From Pseudomonas juntendi (GTDB lineage Bacteria > Pseudomonadota > Gammaproteobacteria > Pseudomonadales > Pseudomonadaceae): a DNA stretch of 63,614 nt. This document shows, in pieces, positions 32,001 through 40,668 of this stretch (its first letter is position 1; every line of letters starts with the position of its first letter). The stretch spans positions 1-63,614 of the forward strand of contig NZ_BLJG01000001.1 in NCBI RefSeq assembly GCF_009932375.1, written 5' to 3'. The position numbers and the translations under genes are program-made. The notes below the pieces were generated by a model. It was not told where the DNA came from, did no database searches, and worked only from the letters and a program-made list of their open reading frames with translations.

Positions 32001-32960
32001 GGCGATTTCGGTTCGGCTGTAGGTTTCCGACTTGGTGTACACGTCGGTAATGCCATAGCCCGCAACGGTGGTAGGGTTGGTCGCGGCAACCACCCGGCCG
32101 TACTTGTCGACCTGCACGCTTCTGTAAGTGCCGGCGTTCACGCCCGTGCGGCCAAAGGCCATTTCAAACGACAGCGCCGTTACGCCCAGGGCAATCGGGG
32201 CATCGGTCACCAACTGCCAGGCACTGTCACCGTTGACCGTGCCCGACTCGACCAGCACCAGAAGGCCTGGGGTTACCTTGGCGCTGCTGTCGGCATCGGT
32301 GGAGCGCTTCCATGCGGCGCCCGAAACCACGGTATAGATACCGTTTTCCTTGGCTGTTGCTTGGTTCTTCACCAGCACGCGTGCGCCTGCGGTCAGGGTC
32401 ACGCCGTCGATGGTCTGCAGACCGGTCAGGTTGATGGCCGCTGTGGTGGCCGCCAGTACCGAGTGCTTGAAGTCCTGCCGGCTCAGTTCCTCGGTGACCC
32501 ATTCACGAGTGGCCAGCACCACGCTGGGGTCAATCTTGAGCTGTACGTTCGCCGCGTTACTCACCACCAGGCTCATGCGCAGCACCTGAGTGCGGCCCGA
32601 GCCCTGCGACAGCACCGGTTTGTAGGTCGGCGCGCAGTTGGCCACCGCTACTAGGTCGCCATCGGCATCGTACAGGCCAATTTCCCTGATCCACTTGCCG
32701 CCGATATCGGCCGGAATGACCTGCTCGGCGACGATGATCGATGCATCGTTGTCGTCGACCTTGAGTTGATTGAGTGGCGCCCGGCGCCACTCATTAATCA
32801 GCGTCTTCTGCGTTGGGTTGGGCACCGGATCGGTGCCGTTGGCGTCGCCCACCGCCATCTGCGTGATTTTCCAGGCGATGCCCAAGGCATCGGCATTGGC
32901 CTGCTTCGCGGTCCCCACGTTCGTGAGAATCGCAAAAAACTGCGAGTTCTGATCAACCAT
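29097..32960 (-). CDS. H: Tail fibre protein gpH with repeated modules
   Basis: A 1287-aa receptor-binding fibre. The N-terminal ~150 residues are the P2-type baseplate attachment domain (FFAILTNVGTAKQANADALG; WIREIGLYDADGDLVAVANC). Four ~100-residue modules follow (each with a TLTxxQxG...TLP...RNP...EWxEL...WFVxxRGKL pattern). Linkers SPxFTGTPTxPT separate them. The C-terminus has a collar-like domain (VPDDRELIDRAWTDGLN, GGNETRMANRAYLACIKY). The modular body suggests growth by internal duplication, and the tip should determine host range. Confidence 0.92.
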   Translation of the reverse strand: MVDQNSQFFAILTNVGTAKQANADALGIAWKITQMAVGDANGTDPVPNPTQKTLINEWRRAPLNQLKVDDNDASIIVAEQVIPADIGGKWIREIGLYDADGDLVAVANCAPTYKPVLSQGSGRTQVLRMSLVVSNAANVQLKIDPSVVLATREWVTEELSRQDFKHSVLAATTAAINLTGLQTIDGVTLTAGARVLVKNQATAKENGIYTVVSGAAWKRSTDADSSAKVTPGLLVLVESGTVNGDSAWQLVTDAPIALGVTALSFEMAFGRTGVNAGTYRSVQVDKYGRVVAATNPTTVAGYGITDVYTKSETYSRTEIAKAIADSVTSAVNGLVDSAPGALDTLKELATAIGNDPNFAATMVNELAKKAPLLSPKFTGTPETPTPAASSTGLQIANMSALATAVAAACRQFKTAVIGVSTNLTLTAAQMGNAVQFNGGAVTLALPSLTEVGNGASVMLRNPSATATQTIVVASSGSIVDAGTTGGSLALKPFEWAELASSGTAWFVVGRGKLREAAEIDSPSFTGTPTVPTAPVGATTAQIANMAAVMAAFQAFGLGTTVGVRIGDFDAVTQTGLYRADGSTEHTPFPNASMALLHIQFNDSGCFQLAAGCSGSIVNARLFWRSRAAGTWADWQQVARLDSPGFTGIPTAPTAGLGTNTAQIATMAALLQAVNAFKRSYSGNVVGIGADITLTGSQTGYAFNVTGPVTVTLPASADAGSGGTFVIRNVSSGGVTVAVGSGKIYEKNNAVSSLVIQPGEWIELQASTSNYFINQRGTLNEIGKVISDALASFSDSMIAAINNNSRSYRTQPAVGLATSVTLNTTTHLGALLQFNADALTVTLPSAADVPNGSVVTLRNPRASAQTLAVSAGTIVEEGASVAKVTLQGYEWIELSASGSQWFVSTCGKLKETVTVDQLQEACAPLAPLNNPGFTGKPTVPTPAASDNSQTAVNSAFVQRAVSGLAPVNSPAFTGTPTGPTQKVNDATKNLATTEFVELSKRNYSGPVLGFSSSMTLTASQSGRLYQANANNLTVTLPAAADAPGGTAYAFRNPTGSTLSITASSGSIVAGVTLATLVLQSGEYVELVSNSNTGWFVSSRGKLAETPTVDAMNAALTAAAPPGEVSHFALSSAPTGWLPRNGAAYSRTAYAALFAAIGTKFGAGDGSTTFNVPDDRELIDRAWTDGLNAADSGRVLFSTQAGQNEAHVHDGTANSGGAHAHATVFTRERIAAEFLTTGGNAVFGDQMSDGTQTLTTTTAPAHTHGLTINPAGGNETRMANRAYLACIKY

Positions 32961-33564
32961 GCTTGATTTCCAGTGTGTCGATGGTGGTTTCGCGACCGCC
33001 GCGGCCTATTACGCCGATGACCTCGATGTCGCGTTGGGAAGGGGGGTAAACGTCCAGGATGTCGCCTTCCTGCAGTCCAATGCCAAAGTTGATCTGGCCC
33101 TTTGTCTCAAGGCTGATGACCAGGCCAATCAGATGTCGGGTGAGGGGTTTGGCGTCGTCGATCAACCAGGTCAGTTCCTGGTACATCTCCTCGGTGATGC
33201 CGGTTTCCAGGACGCCGATCTTGAGGGCGAATGTGCCAGGCTCGCCTTTGGGAACAGCGTCGAACCACTCCAGGACCTCGATCAGGTAGCCCAGTGGTTC
33301 CACCACCCGGCGCAGGGCGCCAATCGTTCCCTTGCGCGAATGGATGAAGAACGAGGAGCGGATTGCCTTGCGCTTCGCCGCCTCTGGCCACTGGCTGTCC
33401 CAGCGATCGACTGAAAACGCCCAGGCCAGGTATGGCAGCAGTGGTGCCGGGCAGCGTTCGGGGCTCAGCAGATCGCGGATCGGCACCGGGACGCGCTGGA
33501 TCTGGGCAAGCGCCTCCGCCGCCTGGCGTTCCAGGGCCGTGCTGTTATGGGGAAGCAGGCTCAC
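32953..33564 (-). CDS. I: Baseplate protein gpI
   Basis: A 203-aa P2 gpI family protein that links baseplate wedge and fibre. Typical strings are LLPHNSTALERQAAEALAQI and LPYLAWAFSVDRWDSQWPEA. It overlaps H by 8 bp and J by 4 bp. Confidence 0.92.
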   Translation of the reverse strand: MSLLPHNSTALERQAAEALAQIQRVPVPIRDLLSPERCPAPLLPYLAWAFSVDRWDSQWPEAAKRKAIRSSFFIHSRKGTIGALRRVVEPLGYLIEVLEWFDAVPKGEPGTFALKIGVLETGITEEMYQELTWLIDDAKPLTRHLIGLVISLETKGQINFGIGLQEGDILDVYPPSQRDIEVIGVIGRGGRETTIDTLEIKHG

Positions 33565-34475
33565 GCTTCGGTCCCCAGCACTAGGTTGATGGCGGTGCAG
33601 TAAGGCGCCTGGGCGGTGGTGGCGTTGATGTCAGACCAGTTTTGCAGCACGACCTTGCGCACGCCTTCCACATGGAGAGCCGCGTGGACCGCCGATTCAG
33701 CGACTTGCATACCCAGCCGCCGTCTCTGGCTCACGTAGGCCCAGACCTTCTGCTCTGCGGCTGCCAAAATCGGTTCTGCTTCAGGCCCTTGGCTCTGCAG
33801 GTAGAGGGTGGCCTTGATCTGAAACGCCAGCGGTTGTGCGCTTTGGACAATCAACCGGTCGCCGACAGGGCGGCGGTCCTGGTCGTTCAGGTACTCACGA
33901 ACTTGGGCGATCAGCGCATCACTTGCCAGGCCATTGGATTCGGTGGATTGGATAGTCACCACTGCGACGGCAGGCGTCGGACTTTCCGCCGATGCATCTG
34001 CTACTTGGCCCGCGGCCGACCGGGCGTGGAAGATGTAGGCGTTACGAGGGCCGGCGGTGCTCAGGCCCTCGAAAGCCATTTGTGCACGTTCGCGCAGCGC
34101 ATCGTCGCTCTCCATCACCAGAGGCACAGGCGGGATCGCTGAGAGGTTGGCCACCTGGATAACCAGGCGCTGCACGTTGAAGTTGCCGGCGATCTGGTCA
34201 AGGTCCGAACCTTTCGCGTAGGCCAGCATCGAGGCGAGGGACGCCTCATTCACGCGCTGTCGCCACACCATTTCGCGGTAGGCGTTCTCCTGCAGCAGCT
34301 TTGTGATCGGCTCAGATTCCAGGGCCAAGCGACCGGCAATTTCGGCTTGTTCGTCGGCGGGCCACAGCGAAATGGCGTAAGCCTTGCGCTCGGCGAGGAT
34401 CTGCTCGAAGTCGATCTGCTGTACCACATCCGGCGCGGGCAGTTGGCTGAGGTCGATCGGCGTGAAGGTGTTCAT
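33561..34475 (-). CDS. J: Baseplate J-like protein gpJ
   Basis: A 304-aa baseplate wedge protein (PF04865 type). It begins TPIDLSQLPAPDVVQQIDFE; the core has LASMLAYAKGSDLDQIAGNF and ETDDALRERAQ-like sequence (ESDDALRERAQMAFEGLST). It overlaps I and W by 4 bp each. Confidence 0.93.
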   Translation of the reverse strand: MNTFTPIDLSQLPAPDVVQQIDFEQILAERKAYAISLWPADEQAEIAGRLALESEPITKLLQENAYREMVWRQRVNEASLASMLAYAKGSDLDQIAGNFNVQRLVIQVANLSAIPPVPLVMESDDALRERAQMAFEGLSTAGPRNAYIFHARSAAGQVADASAESPTPAVAVVTIQSTESNGLASDALIAQVREYLNDQDRRPVGDRLIVQSAQPLAFQIKATLYLQSQGPEAEPILAAAEQKVWAYVSQRRRLGMQVAESAVHAALHVEGVRKVVLQNWSDINATTAQAPYCTAINLVLGTEA

Positions 34476-34816
34476 GCGCTACCCCCCAGTTGCAGAGGCA
34501 TGCGCATGCTGAACGGCTCGTTGCTATCGACCACGACACCGGTCAGCTCCAGGACCGCACGCCCACTCAGATCGGGGATATCCAGCTGAACGCGGGTCAG
34601 GCTGATGCGCGGCTCCCAGGTGAGCAGGGCCATTGCCGTGGTGGCATACAACCGCAGGCACGTTGCGCCGTTGAGGGGCTGGTCGATCAACTCGGGCAGC
34701 AGGCTGCCGTATTCGCGCCGGGCGATCCGGGTGCCAATGCGGGTGGTGAGGATGTCCTCGACCGATTGAGCGATGTGCTCGGCGGTCGTCAGGGTTGAGC
34801 CGTTGCTGCGATTCAC
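34472..34816 (-). CDS. W: Baseplate protein gpW (gp25-like)
   Basis: A 114-aa gp25/gpW lysozyme-like baseplate wedge protein (HIAQSVEDILTTRIGTRIAR, REYGSLLPELIDQPLN). Normal length. It overlaps V and J. Confidence 0.92.
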   Translation of the reverse strand: MNRSNGSTLTTAEHIAQSVEDILTTRIGTRIARREYGSLLPELIDQPLNGATCLRLYATTAMALLTWEPRISLTRVQLDIPDLSGRAVLELTGVVVDSNEPFSMRMPLQLGGSA

Positions 34817-35352
34817 TTTGTAGGGACCCCCGTCAGTGCTTGACCTTTCATTACCTCGCCGTGGAGGTGGCGGATCAGGCTGATGCCGCTTGCGACGACG
34901 TCCTTCGAGACGGTCACGTTGCCGGTGATGGTGATGTCGCCCTCGATGGTGATCCCGCCGCTGCTGATCAGCTGGGTTGTGCCGCCACCAGGCAGAACAG
35001 CGCGCAGGTGATGGGCCTGGCTGTCGTACTCGATTACCGCACCATCGTTGTAGGTACGGCGGTGCAGGTCGGCTCGGTCCCCGTTGGCGGGGATCGCGTC
35101 ACTGAAAATGCCAGTGACCACTACGCCGTTGGCCAGCTGGCCGCTGGGCGAGAACAGCAGAACCTGCTCGCCTACCGTAGGCGGGTCCCATTCCCGGTTG
35201 GCACCAGCTCGCGCGGCGAGCCAGGGCAACCAGGTTGTCTTGATCCCGCCGGTCTGTACCTGGACGCGGGGCGGCTGGTGCTGCACCGCCGCGACAGTGC
35301 CGAGGCGGATCAGGTTTTCCAGCAGGCGGTTGATTTCGGCGATGGAGTTCAT
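34813..35352 (-). CDS. V: Baseplate spike protein gpV
   Basis: A 179-aa P2 gpV-type spike protein. An OB-fold (VQTGGIKTTWLPWLAARAG ... VGEQVLLFSPSGQLANGVVV) is followed by a beta-helical tip (SSGGITIEGDITITGNVTVS). I use ATG 35352 (MNSIAEINRLLENLIRLGTV, the usual beginning); an ATG at 35388 is in frame. First gene of the V-W-J-I-H operon. Confidence 0.9.
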   Translation of the reverse strand: MNSIAEINRLLENLIRLGTVAAVQHQPPRVQVQTGGIKTTWLPWLAARAGANREWDPPTVGEQVLLFSPSGQLANGVVVTGIFSDAIPANGDRADLHRRTYNDGAVIEYDSQAHHLRAVLPGGGTTQLISSGGITIEGDITITGNVTVSKDVVASGISLIRHLHGEVMKGQALTGVPTK

Positions 35353-35413
35353 GCCGGGGATGGTCGCGCTACGCGTGCGCGAGTGCATTTCGCGGGACTT
35401 GTAGAGGCGGGCG

Positions 35414-35869
35414 CTACAGGCCGAGGTGTGCGAGCACCAGGTCTTTCAACTGATCCTGGTCGGCAGGTGTGAAGCCGAGCAGTTCGCGTTTCTCGTACTG
35501 CGCCGCTGGTCCGCGGGGTGCAATGCGGTCACGCAGGCCGTACTGGTGCACGCGAGCAATACGGGCAATGCGGCCAGCGAACCCCACGGAAAGGCCTCGT
35601 GCATCGCCCTGGGCCTTGAGGTATGTGGAGGTGCGCAGCTTCTGGAACATCTTGGCCTTTTTCTTCACGCGGCCCTGCTTTTCCCTGAGCTTGTGCTCCC
35701 GGCGGGGCGTGAATGGTGTGCCGTCCGGGCTGCGTTGTGCCTGGATGCGCTGCTGCTGGCTGCGGCGCAGCTGCTGGGCGACGGCGCGAGCAAGCTTCGC
35801 CCGACCAGCAGGCTCAAGTTTTCGCAGCAGCGGGCCGGCCCAGTCTTCCAGGGCGTCGAGGTCAGCCAC
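35414..35869 (-). CDS. S: Tail completion protein gpS
   Basis: A 151-aa P2 gpS family protein (phage virion morphogenesis). Strings: ALEDWAGPLLRKLEPAGRAK, RRSQQQRIQAQRSPDGTPFT, LSVGFAGRIARIARVHQYGL. It overlaps R by 8 bp. Confidence 0.92.
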   Translation of the reverse strand: MADLDALEDWAGPLLRKLEPAGRAKLARAVAQQLRRSQQQRIQAQRSPDGTPFTPRREHKLREKQGRVKKKAKMFQKLRTSTYLKAQGDARGLSVGFAGRIARIARVHQYGLRDRIAPRGPAAQYEKRELLGFTPADQDQLKDLVLAHLGL

Positions 35870-36395
35870 GGCGTGGGCGCTTTGGGTGAGGCATGGTCAG
35901 CGCCATGCCGTCGGGTGGTGATGGCGGTTGCCATGACGCAATGGGCTGGCCGTCCGCAATGAGCGTGATTTCCCCGTGCTCTGCATACTCCTCGTACTGC
36001 GGCTCAGCTGCGTGGGTCACCGAGTGGGTGCCATCGGCTTGGCGCGTCACGATCACCCGTTCTGTCAGCGGCAGCGTGATGCTGAGGTCGACCTTGCTCC
36101 GGTCGAGAATGTCCGCTTCGAACTTCAGGCCTTCGGCGGACTTGTTCAGGTTGACCAGCAGCTCGGACTGATTCGACCGCAGCCAACCCAGGATCGGCAG
36201 CATCACGCTGTCAGGGTGACCGGCAAAGTCGGTCAGGATGATCTGCAGGCTGTACGCATATTCGAACGATAAGCCGGCAGCCGCGGTGCACCGTACCGCG
36301 CCCTGGTCAATGAACATGAGCAGCCTGTCGGGGTTTTCTTTGAGGCCTGGCACGGCTGCGAGCAGGTGCTCGCGCAGGCTATCGGGCTTGTTCAT
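35862..36395 (-). CDS. R: Tail completion protein gpR
   Basis: A 177-aa P2 gpR-type protein (MNKPDSLREHLLAAVPGLKE, SYSLQ-like YAYSLQIILTDFAGHPD, GWLRSNQSELLVN). The family is usually ~155 aa; the C-terminal proline-rich tail is longer here. It overlaps the spanin gene upstream by 17 bp. Confidence 0.88.
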   Translation of the reverse strand: MNKPDSLREHLLAAVPGLKENPDRLLMFIDQGAVRCTAAAGLSFEYAYSLQIILTDFAGHPDSVMLPILGWLRSNQSELLVNLNKSAEGLKFEADILDRSKVDLSITLPLTERVIVTRQADGTHSVTHAAEPQYEEYAEHGEITLIADGQPIASWQPPSPPDGMALTMPHPKRPRRG

Positions 36396-36645
36396 GGGTC
36401 ACCTGGTACTGGTAGACGCTATCGACCTGGGCGGCGCACTCTGCCCAGGCCAGTTCGGTGCGCTCCTGGTCACTGAGCAGCTGGCCGTTGATCGTCGGCG
36501 CCGTGGCCGGCAGCTGGCAGGGCACTACCACTGGACAACCATTGACGATAAGCGTCGGCGCCGGTGATGGGGGGGCGGTCGCGCAACCGGCGAGCAGCAT
36601 CAGGGAGAGGCTGAACAGCCCAGTTCCGCAGTTCTTCATTCTCAT
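36379..36645 (-). CDS. Outer-membrane spanin lipoprotein (Rz1/LysC-like)
   Basis: An 88-aa proline-containing lipoprotein with lipobox LLAGC (~residue 17-21): after processing it would anchor in the outer membrane and join the inner-membrane spanin to disrupt the envelope. It starts inside the Rz-like gene in another frame and overlaps it by 176 bp, the classical nested arrangement. Confidence 0.85.
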   Translation of the reverse strand: MRMKNCGTGLFSLSLMLLAGCATAPPSPAPTLIVNGCPVVVPCQLPATAPTINGQLLSDQERTELAWAECAAQVDSVYQYQVTHEQAR

Positions 36646-36934
36646 GTTTGAGGTCCTCGATCAGGCGCTCACGTTCGGCCAGGCCGCTACGCAGCGTGCC
36701 CTGGAGCTTCAGCAAGTGCGTTTGGATCTCCCGCTGGTGCTCCAAGGTGGATTGCAGTTTGGTGGCGGTGTCCAGGTTGCGGCGGGCATCGCCCTGGGCG
36801 GTTGCCAGCTGGTGCGCCAGGTCTGCGGTGCTCTTCTGCTCGATCAGCAGTTGGGTGCGCTGCCACCAGCCCCATATGCCAACGGTGATGCCAGCAGCCA
36901 AGGCCACCGGCAACAGTCCGCTGCGCAGGTCCAT
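36470..36934 (-). CDS. Inner-membrane spanin (Rz/LysB-like)
   Basis: A 154-aa protein with one N-terminal membrane segment (LLPVALAAGITVGIWGWW) and a coiled coil (STADLAHQLATAQGDARRNL ... LAERERLIEDLKHENEELRN), as in LysB/Rz. The start ATG 36934 shares a base with the endolysin stop (TAATG). Confidence 0.88.
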   Translation of the reverse strand: MDLRSGLLPVALAAGITVGIWGWWQRTQLLIEQKSTADLAHQLATAQGDARRNLDTATKLQSTLEHQREIQTHLLKLQGTLRSGLAERERLIEDLKHENEELRNWAVQPLPDAARRLRDRPPITGADAYRQWLSSGSALPAAGHGADDQRPAAQ

Positions 36935-37767
36935 TACGCGGCCACCAGGGCGCGGTCCTGGTGCCGCTCGAAAGCGCGCTCCAGCTTTACGTCGTACAGA
37001 TTCCGCTGGTAGTTCGGGCCGTTGTAGAGCTTGGCCACGATCGCCCACTTCTGGGCCTTCAAGGCCTTGAGCAGGCTAGGGTCCGCCTCTATGTAGCGGA
37101 CGAAGGCCTCCAGGTGGTCCGCTTCACTGCGGTTCATCGCCGCCACGAAGTCGTGAATACTCGAGTAGCCGAGCCGCTGCCAGTGGTAACCCATGACCTG
37201 GAAGGCACCCCAGCTCGCCGATTCAAGCGCCGCCACCTCGTCCAGCTGGCGAGCTTGGGCCAGCCGCTGATGCTCGGCCGTTCCGCCGATATAGCCGCCG
37301 GCTTTCGGGTTGACCAGGGCCGGAGCCTGCTTGGCCAGCTTGAGTGCGCGCTGCTGCAGCTGCACTTCGTCGTCGCCAGGCGATCGCATCAGCTGCAGCC
37401 TGTCGAACATGACGTGTCGCTCGAACAAGATCACCGGCTTCCCGTTGTCGAGGAAGCCTTGCCCCTTCGATTCGACCTCATTCAGCGCATACACAGCCGC
37501 CACCGGCACGCCCAGGCGCAGCGAGGCCTGAACCAGGTCCGCGTGCTTGAGCAGCTTTCCAGTGTCCAGACCCAGCAGGCCGGCCAGGGTCTTCGGCCCG
37601 GCGATGCCGTCAGAGACAAGCCCTGCCTTCACCTGGTAGGCGCGTACCGCTGCCTCGGTCGCGTCCCCAAAGGCGCCATCGGCAACCAGCTTGGCGCCGC
37701 GGTCGTTGAGCTTGCGCTGCAGGTCGCGCACCGCCTGGGAGCGGTCGCCGTGTCGAAGTGTGGTCAT
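36934..37767 (-). CDS. Endolysin: peptidoglycan-binding + N-acetylmuramidase
   Basis: A 277-aa lysis enzyme. The N-terminal ~65 residues are a PG_binding_1 domain (RDLQRKLNDRGAKLVADGAFG...GIAGPKTLAGLLG). The rest is a DUF3380-type muramidase (YALNEVESKGQGFLDNGKPV with the likely catalytic Glu, then ILFERHVMFDRL, SWGAFQVMGYHW). It cuts the glycan backbone. No signal peptide, so the holin must release it. Overlaps holin and spanin genes. Confidence 0.92.
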   Translation of the reverse strand: MTTLRHGDRSQAVRDLQRKLNDRGAKLVADGAFGDATEAAVRAYQVKAGLVSDGIAGPKTLAGLLGLDTGKLLKHADLVQASLRLGVPVAAVYALNEVESKGQGFLDNGKPVILFERHVMFDRLQLMRSPGDDEVQLQQRALKLAKQAPALVNPKAGGYIGGTAEHQRLAQARQLDEVAALESASWGAFQVMGYHWQRLGYSSIHDFVAAMNRSEADHLEAFVRYIEADPSLLKALKAQKWAIVAKLYNGPNYQRNLYDVKLERAFERHQDRALVAA

Positions 37768-38081
37768 GTGACGGTTTCCTCTTTTCGGGTGAAGAACTTC
37801 TTCGCGGTGGCACGGGTGAACTCGACGCCCAGCAGGCCAATGACGCCGCCGAAGAACGGGGCCGCGCTGATCGGGATGCCGATCAAGGGCAGGCCGTGGC
37901 TAACCGCCAGGGCCAGGGCTCCGCACAGCGGAGCTTCGACCGTCATGCGGCGTAGCCCGCCACCGCCGTAGATCACGCGCAGGGCGGCGATGACGATCGC
38001 GAGGCCGCAGGTGTAAACGGCGGGCCAGTTGTGTTCGAGCCAGGCGGCGAACCAGGCCCAAGTCTCGGGGCGGTCAGGCAT
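37764..38081 (-). CDS. Phage holin
   Basis: A 105-aa membrane protein with about three hydrophobic segments (YTCGLAIVIAALRVIY; APLCGALALAVSHGLPLIGI; PFFGGVIGLLGVEF) and a charged C-terminus (KKFFTRKEETVT). By size and place before the endolysin it is the holin that sets the time of lysis. It overlaps the endolysin by 4 bp. Confidence 0.88.
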   Translation of the reverse strand: MPDRPETWAWFAAWLEHNWPAVYTCGLAIVIAALRVIYGGGGLRRMTVEAPLCGALALAVSHGLPLIGIPISAAPFFGGVIGLLGVEFTRATAKKFFTRKEETVT

Positions 38082-38117
38082 GAGTGCTCTTCCATGGTTG
38101 TGGGTGGGGGCGGGCGG

Positions 38118-38330
38118 TCAGTCCCATAGGCTCACCATCTGTTGTTCAGGTGCGGCCGTTTGCTGTTCGGGTAGGGTGACGAGCAGGCCGGCCGGGAGGG
38201 TTGGCCCCTTGTCGGCCAAGCCTGGGTTGGCATCGAGCACGGCCTCGACCACGCCGGCAGTGCGGCCGTAATGCCGCCAGCAGAGGGCATCGACGGTGTC
38301 GTTTTGCTGCGTGCGCTTCTGCTCGGCCAT
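38118..38330 (-). CDS. X: Tail protein gpX
   Basis: A 70-aa P2 gpX family protein with a LysM-like form (QNDTVDALCWRHYGRTAGVV, GLADKGPTLPAGLLVTLP). Start ATG 38330 overlaps the L stop (TGATG). Confidence 0.9.
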   Translation of the reverse strand: MAEQKRTQQNDTVDALCWRHYGRTAGVVEAVLDANPGLADKGPTLPAGLLVTLPEQQTAAPEQQMVSLWD

Positions 38331-38806
38331 CAGAGCAGCTCCACGGTGGTGCGTGACGTGCCCAGGAAATCGCGAATGGCCCAGCGCTGGTCGCGCCGGT
38401 AGTCGTCGATGGTCGGGGCCGTCTCTTCCGCTTTTTTGATGCCGCTCGCGGTGGTGTCGTAGTTGCGGTACCGCTCGCATACTTCGGCGCCGGCAGCGCA
38501 CTCGACGGCGCGCAGGTAAAGATGAACCAGCTGCGAGAGGTCCTTGATTTTGCCGCAGGGAACGTCGCTCAGCGTGACGAAGCCTTCGGTCTGCTTGGCT
38601 TCTCCCCAACTGTCCAGCTCTCGGTTGACGCTGATGACCGCTGCAATAACAGCGGTTTCGAGGCGGGCGAGGGTGACGCTAGAGTCGATGCGCAGTGTTT
38701 CGCGCAGCGAGTCCAGATCGATCGACGGCCAAAAGGGGTCGCTGTTGATGTGCGGCCCAGGTGCAGAGTTGCTTGTCACCTGGCCGCCGGCAATGAATCC
38801 GCTCAT
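38330..38806 (-). CDS. L: Head completion protein gpL
   Basis: A 158-aa P2 gpL family protein that completes the filled head. Strings: FWPSIDLDSLRETLRIDSSV, VITAVISVNRELDSWG-like AVIAAVISVNRELDSW, QLVHLYLRAVECAAGAEVCE. Confidence 0.92.
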   Translation of the reverse strand: MSGFIAGGQVTSNSAPGPHINSDPFWPSIDLDSLRETLRIDSSVTLARLETAVIAAVISVNRELDSWGEAKQTEGFVTLSDVPCGKIKDLSQLVHLYLRAVECAAGAEVCERYRNYDTTASGIKKAEETAPTIDDYRRDQRWAIRDFLGTSRTTVELL

Positions 38807-38904
38807 GGTCGTGCTCTGAATAGGTCGGCGGTGATCGGGGCTTCACAGCTGAGCCATAGGCCGCTGATCCACCCCGAGCCGCCGGGGTTGCGCGGGACGC
38901 TCGG

Positions 38905-39606
38905 TTAGCCGACTGGATCGGCGATTTTCTTGAGGAGGCGCTCAGCGCGCTCCAGATCTTTCTTGCCGCCGCAGCTGTCGTGCAGCTCGATGGCGCGCTT
39001 CAGCAGATCAACGCCTTTCTGTACGTCGCCCGGTTGGCCAGGGTTCCCTTCGTCGAGGCCCAGCAGCGTTGTGCGGCCCAGAGCCAGCTTCAGCTTGGCG
39101 CGGACCTGGTCCGGCATATCCTCGTCCGCGGTGATTTCTTCCGTCCGCTGCAGGATTTCGATCGGAATGCTGGTTCCGGCCTTGAGCGCCTTGAACGAGG
39201 CCTCAGCCAACTCTTCAGCAACCGTGCAACCGGGCTTTCGGTTGAAACGGTCGGGCATCTTCAGCCCGTGCTGCAGCACGTACTCAGCGATGTCCAGGCC
39301 ACTGGCCCAGTTGCCCGCGTCGAAGCGCCATACCATGACCGTAACGAGCACATCGTCCTGGGCGCCGCGACCAGCACTCAGCACGCCGGCAACGTAGTCC
39401 TCGTAGGCCGGCAGCAGGCCAAGCTTGAGCTGTGCACGCACCTCCATCGATTGAATGCTCGAAAGCCGCAGCTGGTCCTGGTGCAACTGGGCGAGCTGCA
39501 TTTCATAGCTGCTCAACCCGGCCATGAGTGCGGACGGGGCGGCTGCCGCTGCGTCGAGCGCTGCGGTCGCCTTGATGAAGTGGCGCTTTGCGGGGCTGAG
39601 AGCCAT
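38905..39606 (-). CDS. M: Small terminase subunit gpM
   Basis: A 233-aa terminase small subunit that recognises cos and guides gpP. Start MALSPAKRHFIKATAALDAA, then MQLAQLHQDQLRLSSIQSME and VLVTVMVWRFDAGNWASGLD, all typical for gpM. Confidence 0.92.
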   Translation of the reverse strand: MALSPAKRHFIKATAALDAAAAAPSALMAGLSSYEMQLAQLHQDQLRLSSIQSMEVRAQLKLGLLPAYEDYVAGVLSAGRGAQDDVLVTVMVWRFDAGNWASGLDIAEYVLQHGLKMPDRFNRKPGCTVAEELAEASFKALKAGTSIPIEILQRTEEITADEDMPDQVRAKLKLALGRTTLLGLDEGNPGQPGDVQKGVDLLKRAIELHDSCGGKKDLERAERLLKKIADPVG

Positions 39607-39609
39607 GGG

Positions 39610-40626
39610 TTACGCCTCCAGCTCGATGTTTTCAATCAGGCAGCCGAGGCCGTAGTCTTCGACGACGTAGGCGTCGTTGCTCGACTCGAAGTTTTCGATG
39701 CGGTTCTTGCTCGGGTTCTCCTGGGCGTAACGGCGGCGGCCATTGATCTGCCAGTAGATCGCGAGGTTTTCCAGGCTGGTGACGAGAGCCGCACCGTCCG
39801 GCACGTAGGGCACTTCGATGGGTTGCTTACCGCCCATGCGCTTTTGCGACAGGATCATGTCGGTAGCCAGTTTTTCAGACGCGGCCTGTTCCTTGTTCAC
39901 CAGTGGGAAGTACTTGTCGTGCACCAGGTTGCTGCCCAGGATCACGACGATGCCGGTGTCCTTCCGGTGCCAAGGGTCGATCAGGTTGGCGACGGCGTCG
40001 AAGATCAGGGCGTCCAGGTTGTTGTAGTCGGCATTCGCCCCCGTGCCGATCACGATCTTGCCAGGGGTTTTGCCGTCTTTGAGTACGCGGGCCGGTGCGT
40101 TGTCGCGATACTGCTGCAGCCAGCCGATGTTCACGTCCTGCAGCAACGGGTTGGCATCGCGGTTGGTATTGGCCGCAGCAGAAGTGCCGTTCATGCCGAT
40201 CATGATGCGATCAAGGGCCTGGCGGCGCAGGATGGCGTCGCGCAGCATGGTCTGAAACTCGGGGTGGCGGGCCCAGGCGTCGAGCTGGGCGTAGCGGATG
40301 GCGGTGTCGAAGTCGGTTTGATGGGCTTCGTAGCCTTGCTTGTCCAGGCCGGATACGTCCCGCGGCATGCGGACGCCGGTACCGGTGGTGTCGGTGCGGC
40401 TAGCGATCGTGCTGCTGACGCCTACACCGATTTTCTCGCCCTTCAGTTCGTCGACACCGATCATGCCGATTTTCGACAGGAAGTCGCTGGACTCCTGCAT
40501 GCGGGATTCAAGCTTCTGCTGGACCGAAGGGGCCACAGTGAAGGTCTTGGTGGCATCGCTCACGCCGTTGAGCTTGGCGATCTGTTCCAGATAAGCGCCG
40601 TACTGGGCGCGGGTTTCGTTACGCAT
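39610..40626 (-). CDS. N: Major capsid protein gpN
   Basis: A 338-aa major capsid subunit of the HK97-like fold, P2 gpN family (MRNETRAQYGAYLEQIAKLN; QTDFDTAIRYAQLDAWARHP; ILGSNLVHDKYFPLVNKEQA). The length is close to P2 N (357). Confidence 0.95.
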   Translation of the reverse strand: MRNETRAQYGAYLEQIAKLNGVSDATKTFTVAPSVQQKLESRMQESSDFLSKIGMIGVDELKGEKIGVGVSSTIASRTDTTGTGVRMPRDVSGLDKQGYEAHQTDFDTAIRYAQLDAWARHPEFQTMLRDAILRRQALDRIMIGMNGTSAAANTNRDANPLLQDVNIGWLQQYRDNAPARVLKDGKTPGKIVIGTGANADYNNLDALIFDAVANLIDPWHRKDTGIVVILGSNLVHDKYFPLVNKEQAASEKLATDMILSQKRMGGKQPIEVPYVPDGAALVTSLENLAIYWQINGRRRYAQENPSKNRIENFESSNDAYVVEDYGLGCLIENIELEA

Positions 40627-40668
40627 GGGTTTCTCCGGTAATCCTTGGCTGGTTCAAGTCCTGTGGGA